Of a DNA stretch of 10,575 nucleotides, positions 6,469 through 10,575 are shown piece by piece. The notes beneath the pieces were generated by a model, which searched no databases, was not told the DNA's origin, and worked only from the letters and a program-made list of their open reading frames with translations. Position numbers and translations under genes: made by a program. Origin of the DNA: Candidatus Omnitrophota bacterium (GTDB lineage Bacteria; Omnitrophota; Gorgyraeia; Gygaellales; Profunditerraquicolaceae); contig JAGVOR010000011.1 in NCBI GenBank assembly GCA_020052635.1, forward strand, positions 1 through 10,575, in the 5' to 3' direction. The first letter of the stretch is position 1, and each line of letters starts with the position of its first letter.

Positions 6469-7407
6469 TTAATCAAATAGGCAGCTGACTGATTCTTCTT
6501 TGTGTATTCTTTTAATGGCTTCGGCTAAAAGACTAGCCACTGACAGCACTTGAATCTTGGAGTTTTGCTTTTGCGGTGGCAAAGGCACACTGTCGGAAAT
6601 CAGCAGTTTTTCCAGGCCCTTACACTGGCTGATCTGTTCAATCGCCGGCCCCGATAAAATACCATGCGCAATGGCCGCATAAATCGCCTTAGCATTAGCT
6701 TTCTTTAAAGCCCCTACCGCTTCAATCAAAGAGCTTCCGGTAGCGACCATATCATCGACAATAATTACGTTTTTACCTTCCACCTCCCCCATAATGTGGA
6801 TCGCCTCGGCCTTCTCCGGAGAAATCCGGCGTTTATCGATAATCGCCAGGCTCGATGAAACTCTTTTGGCATAAGCCCTGGCCATCTTAATGCTGCCGAC
6901 ATCCGGAGAAACCGCCACCAGGTCTTTAATGTTCATTTTAGAAAAGTGGTCTACAAATACGCTCACCGAAAACAGATGGTCCACCGGGATATCGAAAAAA
7001 CCCTGGATCTGACCGGCATGTAAATCCATAGTTAGAATCCGGTTGGCTCCGGCAACGGTCAACAGGTTAGCCACTAATTTCGCCGTGATCGGCACGCGCG
7101 GCTGATCCTTGCGGTCCTGGCGGGCATAACCAAAATACGGGATCACCGCGGTAATCCGCTGGGCAGAAGCCCGGCGGAGCGCATCGATCATAATTAATAA
7201 TTCCATCAAGTTATCATTAGAAGGCGGGCAGGTCGGTTGCACGATAAAAACATCTTTACCGCGGACATTTTCGTTGATTTTGACCCGGATTTCTCCCTCG
7301 CTGAACCTCCCCACTAAAGCATCCTGTAATTTAACTTTCAGATCCTGACAAATAGCTTTGGCTAAATCTAAATTGGCATTGCCGCTAAAAATCGCTAGTT
7401 TATCCAT
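6469..7407 (-). CDS. prs: Ribose-phosphate pyrophosphokinase (PRPP synthetase)
   Basis: Prs transfers pyrophosphate from ATP to ribose 5-phosphate and makes PRPP for purine, pyrimidine, histidine, tryptophan and NAD synthesis. The 312-residue product is the usual class I length. Visible motifs are GRFSEGEIRVKI at 33-44, the catalytic flexible-loop stretch YFGYARQDRKDQPR at 91-104, the metal-binding TMDLHAGQIQGFF at 126-138 with His130, SPDVGSIKMARAYA at 167-180, and the PRPP-binding loop VIIVDDMVATGSS at 214-226. The ATG at 7407 lies inside the end of glmU (8-base overlap) with GAGGGG 4 bases upstream, so the two are translationally coupled. The glmU-prs pair is conserved with B. subtilis (gcaD-prs). 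Confidence 0.97.
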   Translation of the reverse strand: MDKLAIFSGNANLDLAKAICQDLKVKLQDALVGRFSEGEIRVKINENVRGKDVFIVQPTCPPSNDNLMELLIMIDALRRASAQRITAVIPYFGYARQDRKDQPRVPITAKLVANLLTVAGANRILTMDLHAGQIQGFFDIPVDHLFSVSVFVDHFSKMNIKDLVAVSPDVGSIKMARAYAKRVSSSLAIIDKRRISPEKAEAIHIMGEVEGKNVIIVDDMVATGSSLIEAVGALKKANAKAIYAAIAHGILSGPAIEQISQCKGLEKLLISDSVPLPPQKQNSKIQVLSVASLLAEAIKRIHKEESVSCLFD

Positions 7408-8674
7408 TTTCCCCTCTTTTTCTTAAGATTCTAGCCGGAACCCCCACCACCACAGTTCGAACCGGAATGTTTTTAGTTACAACGGTGCCGGCGCCGGTCA
7501 CCGCAGACTTACCGATTCTTGCCGGGGCAACAATCACGGTATCCGAACCGATATTCACGTTATTTTCGATTACCGTATTATGCTTATTTTTACCGTCGAA
7601 GTTAGCCGTCACGGTACCGGCCCCGATATTAACAGAAGAGCCTACGGAACTATCGCCCAGGTAAGAAAAATGCTTAACAAATGTTTTAGAGCCGATCCGG
7701 GAACGCACCATTTCGATAAAATTTCCGGCTGTCACATCGTCCTTCAGGCTGGTACCTTCCCGCAGGTGAGCAAAAGGACCCACAAAACAACGCTTCCCAA
7801 TTTTAACATCCCTTTCAATTACTGTAAAGGGATAAATCACCGTATCTTTTCCGATTTTAGTGCCGAAATTAATGAAAGCGGTCGCCGGGTCAACCAGCGT
7901 TACCCCCTCTTGCATAAATTTTTCATTAATCGTTTTCTGGACTAAGCTGTTGGCCTTGGCCAGTTCACTGCGGGTGTTGATTCCTTGTGCCTGGGCAGGA
8001 TCTTTAACTTTGACGCCATCGACCAGATATTTCTTTTTGGAGAAAATCCCGATTATATCGGTCAAATAGTATTCTTTTTTACGGTTATTCGGACGGATAA
8101 GTTTTAAATTAGCCTCCAGCTTATCTTTTTTAAACGCCATAATCCCGGTATTAATCTCTTTAATCTCCTTCTGCACCTCATCGGCATCTTTTTCTTCTGT
8201 GATCCCGCAGATACTAAAATATTGATCGCGGATAATTCTACCGTAGCCTGCCGGTTTTTCCGTCTGCGCGGTCAATAAGGTTACATCCACGCTATTTTCG
8301 CAATGGTAGTCCAGCAACTTCTTCAGCGTCTCTTTCTTTAAAAGCGGGTTATCTCCGTAAAGGATTAATACCGTCCCCTTAAAACCTTTTAATTTTGCTA
8401 ATCCCGCAGCTACCGCATCGGCGGTGCCGACCAGTTTCTTTTGAATAGCAATTTTTACCCCCGCAGGAATAAACTTGCGCACCAGTTCCTGCTTATACCC
8501 TAAAACCGCAACCGCTCTTGAAGGCTTTAAGGATGAAACTAAATCTAAAACATAACCTAACATCGGCCGGCCGCAAAGCGGATGCAGTACTTTGGGCAAT
8601 TCTGATTTCATCCGGGTACTTTTACCCGCCGCCAAAATGATTACGGCCAGCGGTGATTTTTTTATTTTAGGCAT
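7400..8674 (-). CDS. glmU: Bifunctional UDP-GlcNAc pyrophosphorylase / GlcN-1-P acetyltransferase GlmU
   Basis: GlmU acetylates glucosamine 1-phosphate and then couples it to UTP, giving UDP-GlcNAc for peptidoglycan and lipid A. The 424-residue product is slightly shorter than the usual 450-460. The uridylyltransferase domain covers about 8-225: LAAGKSTRMKSELPKVLH at 14-31, GTADAV at 83-88, YGDNPLL at 106-112, GYGRIIR and EINTGI. The left-handed beta-helix acetyltransferase domain follows from about 250, with LREGT near 304, GNFIEM at 317, HFSYLGD with the likely catalytic His335, and NIGAGTVTANFDG at 349-361. At the position of E. coli Lys351 this protein has Val323. The ATG at 8674 has AAGGAAG 7 bases upstream. 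Confidence 0.96.
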   Translation of the reverse strand: MPKIKKSPLAVIILAAGKSTRMKSELPKVLHPLCGRPMLGYVLDLVSSLKPSRAVAVLGYKQELVRKFIPAGVKIAIQKKLVGTADAVAAGLAKLKGFKGTVLILYGDNPLLKKETLKKLLDYHCENSVDVTLLTAQTEKPAGYGRIIRDQYFSICGITEEKDADEVQKEIKEINTGIMAFKKDKLEANLKLIRPNNRKKEYYLTDIIGIFSKKKYLVDGVKVKDPAQAQGINTRSELAKANSLVQKTINEKFMQEGVTLVDPATAFINFGTKIGKDTVIYPFTVIERDVKIGKRCFVGPFAHLREGTSLKDDVTAGNFIEMVRSRIGSKTFVKHFSYLGDSSVGSSVNIGAGTVTANFDGKNKHNTVIENNVNIGSDTVIVAPARIGKSAVTGAGTVVTKNIPVRTVVVGVPARILRKRGENG

Positions 8675-8741
8675 TTTATTTCTTCCTTTTTATCTTTATC
8701 CTGCTACTTGTAAAACTTTTTGTCCGCCCGGGCTCAAATGA

Positions 8742-9086
8742 TTAATAATTAATCAATCCCGATAGCATTTTGCAAATGTCTTCCAATTCACTTTTTAACG
8801 CTGGGGCCTTTTCGGTATCAATCAACCCCTTACGATTACAAATTTCTAAAATCGGCACACATTCAAACGCAGAACCACGGGCAATCCTAAAAAAGTTTAT
8901 CCTATCAGCTTTATGATAACGACCGTTGCCTTCGGCAATATTTGTTGAGATAGATAAAGCTGCCCTATTAAGCTGATCTGCGAGATAATAGTTACCCTTT
9001 ACAAAATTATTTGTCAATTCGCATATCTTATCAGCAAAGTCGACAGCTTTTTGATAAACATCAAGTTTTTCAAATATAAACGCCAT
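8742..9086 (-). CDS. Four-helix-bundle protein of the 23S rRNA intervening-sequence family
   Basis: The 114-residue product matches the small family first found encoded in intervening sequences of 23S rRNA genes. The molecular role is unknown; members form ring-like pentamers of four-helix bundles. The N-terminal FEKLDVYQKAVDFADKI and the central QLNRAALSISTNIAEGNGR (residues 38-56) are the family hallmarks, and RINFFRIARGSAFECVPIL follows. There is no membrane segment or signal peptide. The ATG at 9086 has no Shine-Dalgarno, and the upstream DNA is AT-rich with inverted repeats. The gene sits between tRNA-Gln and glmU, where B. subtilis has spoVG directly before glmU, so it looks like an insertion into a conserved cluster. 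No rRNA is present here, so it is a free-standing copy. Confidence 0.9.
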   Translation of the reverse strand: MAFIFEKLDVYQKAVDFADKICELTNNFVKGNYYLADQLNRAALSISTNIAEGNGRYHKADRINFFRIARGSAFECVPILEICNRKGLIDTEKAPALKSELEDICKMLSGLINY

Positions 9087-9090
9087 GTTT

Positions 9091-9162
9091 TTGAAAATCG
9101 ATAATCGAAATTTGATCGAATCAAAAATCTCCTATGCTCTATTTTCAACTCTCGATTTTCGA
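9091..9162. repeat. Imperfect inverted repeat upstream of the four-helix-bundle gene
   Basis: The 20 bases at 9091-9110 match the reverse complement of 9143-9162 at 16 of 20 positions; both arms contain GAAAATCGA. A second small palindrome, TTTGAT-CGA-ATCAAA (9111-9125), lies just inside the left arm. The structure begins 4 bases before the ATG of the four-helix-bundle gene and would form a hairpin in its leader. It may control expression or be the remains of the edge of an inserted element. Confidence 0.45.
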
Positions 9163-9168
9163 TTCTCT

Positions 9169-9197
9169 ACCAAATTCGAACTTCGTTCGAATTTGGT
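9169..9197. repeat. Perfect hairpin covering the 3' end of tRNA-Gln
   Basis: ACCAAATTCGAAC and GTTCGAATTTGGT form a perfect 13-bp stem with a TTC loop. On the transcript strand the 5' arm of the hairpin starts with the discriminator base and CCA of tRNA-Gln. There is no downstream T-tract, so it is not an ordinary terminator. It could delay 3' maturation, act in processing, or be an inverted copy made when foreign DNA joined at the tRNA end. Confidence 0.65.
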
Positions 9198-9267
9198 TGG
9201 GACGCATGGATTCGAACCATGATAGCCAGACCCAAATTCTGGAGTCCTACCATTGGACGACGTCCCA
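9194..9267 (-). tRNA. tRNA-Gln (anticodon UUG)
   Basis: A complete cloverleaf reads on the minus strand. The acceptor stem TGGGACG/CGTCCCA is perfect over 7 pairs. The D arm is GTCC-AATGGTA-GGAC, the anticodon stem CCAGA/TCTGG with loop ATTTGGG (anticodon TTG, reading CAA and CAG), the variable loop has 4 bases, and the T arm is CATGG-TTCGAAT-CCATG. The discriminator is A and the CCA end is encoded (9196-9194), for 74 bases in all. It lies between spoVG and the four-helix-bundle gene on the same strand, so it may be cut from the operon transcript. A TATAAAAT 8 bases upstream could also start its own transcript. Confidence 0.96.
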
Positions 9268-9273
9268 GTATTC

Positions 9274-9299
9274 ATTTTATAGGCACTCAAGAATCTTGA
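9274..9299 (-). promoter_or_regulatory. Possible -10 box and palindrome upstream of tRNA-Gln
   Basis: The minus strand has TATAAAAT (9281-9274), placed so that transcription would begin at or just before the mature tRNA end. No TTGACA-like -35 stands 16-18 bases further up. The spacer contains the palindrome TCAAGA-A-TCTTGA (9287-9299), which could be an operator or a small hairpin. The rest of the spoVG-tRNA gap has a weak CCGC/GCGG stem near 9312-9330 and nothing else clear. Confidence 0.25.
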
Positions 9300-9357
9300 T
9301 CCGGCTAAAATACCCGCATCTTAAAGCGGCGTTAGATCAAAAAATATAACCTCACGA

Positions 9358-9762
9358 TTATTCTATAACCGGCTCGGAATTTCCCTTGGCTTTTTCCTGA
9401 ACATAAACCTCAAGGACTTTTTTCTGCAGATATTCCCTGAATATCTGAGTTATCGGATGAGCGATATCCCGATGCTCAGCTTGGCTTACAGGCATCTCTT
9501 CTGGCCTAAGAGGAGCAGCTTCTACCGGCAGGGGCGCTGCACACTGATTACAATATTTACTACGTAACTCATTTTTAAAAGCACACTTAGGACAAGCGTG
9601 CTTTACTTTCCGGGAAGGCATGGCGATAAATAATCCGGTGCCGCCTTCAATTACTTTGATATCCCTCACGACGAAAACATTATCGAAAGTCACCGTCGCG
9701 TAAGCCTTCAATTTCTTATCCTGGGAATCTTTTAATATTACCCTGACCTCCGTAATCTCCAC
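9358..9762 (-). CDS. spoVG: SpoVG-family RNA/DNA-binding regulator with inserted zinc ribbon
   Basis: SpoVG proteins are small nucleic-acid-binding regulators, first known from B. subtilis sporulation and septation but widespread in non-sporulating bacteria. The 134-residue product has the conserved first part EITEVRVILKDSQDKKLKAYATVTF, VVRDIKVIEG and GLFIAMPSRKV (residues 2-53), and the conserved last part HRDIAHPITQIFREYLQKKVLEVY (97-120). Between them, where ordinary SpoVG has only a few residues, lie CPKC (57-60) and CNQC (71-74), a likely zinc ribbon, and a proline-rich linker. The GTG start at 9762 has AAGGAG 8 bases upstream. Location between ispE and glmU matches B. subtilis. The cell probably does not sporulate, so a broader post-transcriptional role is inferred. 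Confidence 0.93.
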   Translation of the reverse strand: MEITEVRVILKDSQDKKLKAYATVTFDNVFVVRDIKVIEGGTGLFIAMPSRKVKHACPKCAFKNELRSKYCNQCAAPLPVEAAPLRPEEMPVSQAEHRDIAHPITQIFREYLQKKVLEVYVQEKAKGNSEPVIE

Positions 9763-9805
9763 GTTTTAGGCTCCTTATAAAGATTAGCGGCCAGGACCGC
9801 CAACA

Positions 9806-10575
9806 CTAAACCGTAGAAACAGCAAATACCTGCCAACCTCTGAATCGCCTACTTAATTTATTTTTTAATCTTTCGGCCTGCGAACTAGAATCACAAACCC
9901 CGAATACGGCAGGCCCGCTGCCGGACATCATTACTTTATCTAACCCTATATCGCCAAGGGCTTTTTTAACCTGCCTAACTTGCGGATAAAGTAATTCCGT
10001 AACCGGCTCCAAACTATTAAATAGGAGTTCAGGATCAAATCTTGCCCCTTTTTTCAACAGCTCGGAAGTTAGTATTTTAACATTACCTTTGGGCATTGTC
10101 AACCCCGCACCTTGCATTATTTTTAGCTTTTTACCGTTTTGAATTTTGGCTGATTGCGGGGCCAACCCGGGAAAACGCCTCTTTTTCGCCAAATAAGCGT
10201 CATATTTCCGGTAAATCAACGGGGTGGAAACCTTGAAATTAGGGTAAATCAGAATAAACCAAAGCTTAGCTTTATTTAAACCGCCTAGGGGCTTAATTTT
10301 ATCCCCTCTTTGTTTTCCCTGAGCAAATTTCGTCTCATGGATAAAAAACGGCACATCGCTGCCTAATTTAGCCGCGAGTTTACCTAATTTCCTCTGGGAC
10401 AGATTCAGCCCCCAGAATTTATTCAGCCCCAAAAGCACGCTTGAGGCATTAGCCGAACCTCCGCCCAGCCCCGCGCCTACGGGAACATGCTTTTTAAGTT
10501 CGATTTTTATTCCCAGGCTTAACTTACACTCCTGCCGCAACAAAGCTGCGGCCCGGTAACAAAGATTAGTTTTGC
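9806..10575 (-). CDS. ispE: 4-diphosphocytidyl-2-C-methyl-D-erythritol kinase IspE (5' partial)
   Basis: IspE phosphorylates CDP-methylerythritol in the non-mevalonate route to isoprenoids. The frame is open to the window edge; about 255 residues are seen and roughly 65 N-terminal ones are missing. The visible part begins in TNLCYRAAALLRQE, a typical stretch ahead of the ATP loop. It continues with the GHMP-kinase ATP loop PVGAGLGGGSANASS, GSDVPFF with the catalytic aspartate (codon near 10355), and the glycine-rich SGSGPAVFG near the end. An unusual 25-30 residue stretch at about 10088-10183 (from RRFPGLAPQS to GAGLTMPKG) lies in the loop after the YRKYDAYL helix, where family members are shorter. 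An internal TTG at 10543 is not the real start. spoVG follows after 43 bases, with a weak GCGG/CCGC hairpin between. Confidence 0.93.
   Translation of the reverse strand, partial: KTNLCYRAAALLRQECKLSLGIKIELKKHVPVGAGLGGGSANASSVLLGLNKFWGLNLSQRKLGKLAAKLGSDVPFFIHETKFAQGKQRGDKIKPLGGLNKAKLWFILIYPNFKVSTPLIYRKYDAYLAKKRRFPGLAPQSAKIQNGKKLKIMQGAGLTMPKGNVKILTSELLKKGARFDPELLFNSLEPVTELLYPQVRQVKKALGDIGLDKVMMSGSGPAVFGVCDSSSQAERLKNKLSRRFRGWQVFAVSTV
10103..10161. repeat. Reduced copy of the leader inverted repeat inside ispE
   Basis: On the coding strand CCCCGCA (10161-10155) can pair with TGCGGGG (10109-10103), with two further G-U pairs. The 3' arm reads AAGGTGCGGGGT, twelve bases identical to the rplI ribosome-binding and start region. 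The repeat lies within the extra loop of IspE. The match may be chance, but its position in a lineage-specific insertion suggests a small repeat that entered in frame. Confidence 0.3.

Noticed and set aside
8675..8741. GCCCGGGC palindrome with flanking TTTG/CAAA before glmU as a terminator
   Set aside because: On the transcribed strand it is followed by CAAAAAG, not a T-tract, and pairing outside the 8-base core is broken.
2105..9349. Plus-strand open frames of 65-132 codons throughout the window
   Set aside because: They lie mainly antisense to conserved genes, or across the tRNA and spacers, and show no protein-family features.
9763..9805. GCGG/CCGC hairpin after ispE as a terminator
   Set aside because: The stem has only 4 pairs and no T-run follows; the spacer mainly holds the spoVG ribosome-binding site.
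10541..10543. TTG at 10543 as the start of ispE
   Set aside because: The frame stays open to the window edge and the upstream TNLCYRAAA residues are typical IspE sequence, so the gene is simply cut by the window.

Overview
The window looks like a chromosomal housekeeping segment from an uncultivated Gram-negative bacterium. I infer the Omnitrophota (OP3) or a related PVC-side lineage. The reasons are a BamA outer-membrane assembly protein, a gene order close to Bacillus subtilis (ispE-spoVG-glmU-prs-ctc-pth), and a SpoVG that carries an inserted zinc ribbon. This placement is an inference; the window holds no 16S or 23S rRNA to test it. Every convincing gene lies on the minus strand, so transcription runs from high to low coordinates.

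In transcription order: ispE (isoprenoid precursor kinase, 5' end off the window), spoVG, tRNA-Gln(UUG) with an encoded CCA, a small four-helix-bundle protein in AT-rich, repeat-rich DNA, glmU overlapping prs (UDP-GlcNAc and PRPP synthesis), a palindromic element, rplY/ctc (L25), pth (peptidyl-tRNA hydrolase), then rpsF-ssb-rpsR-rplI-dnaB (S6, SSB, S18, L9, replicative helicase), and bamA (3' end off the window). The genes serve cell-envelope precursor supply (ispE, glmU), nucleotide precursors (prs), translation (rplY, pth, rpsF, rpsR, rplI, tRNA-Gln), replication (ssb, dnaB) and outer-membrane assembly (bamA).

The strongest unexplained signal is a pair of related leaders, one before rpsF and one before rplI. 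In each, a perfect 11-12 bp inverted repeat places the Shine-Dalgarno sequence in the 3' arm, directly against the start codon, so the 5' arm could hide it. In each, the 5' arm also lies at the same offset inside a tiny ORF, encoding MSPAPSVYSIT before rpsF and MDPAPSKYSLLNIF before rplI. This suggests a duplicated translational switch with a leader peptide inside one ribosomal-protein operon. A reduced version of the same repeat seems to lie inside an in-frame insertion in ispE.

Other points of interest are the zinc ribbon in SpoVG, a hairpin built on the 3' end of tRNA-Gln, a 63-bp palindromic element between prs and rplY, an SSB without the usual hydrophobic C-terminal tip whose end codons double as the rpsR ribosome-binding site, and a GlmU with a changed acetyltransferase-site residue. 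No stretch longer than about 125 bases lacks a gene, and there is no CRISPR array, rRNA or recognisable transposase.
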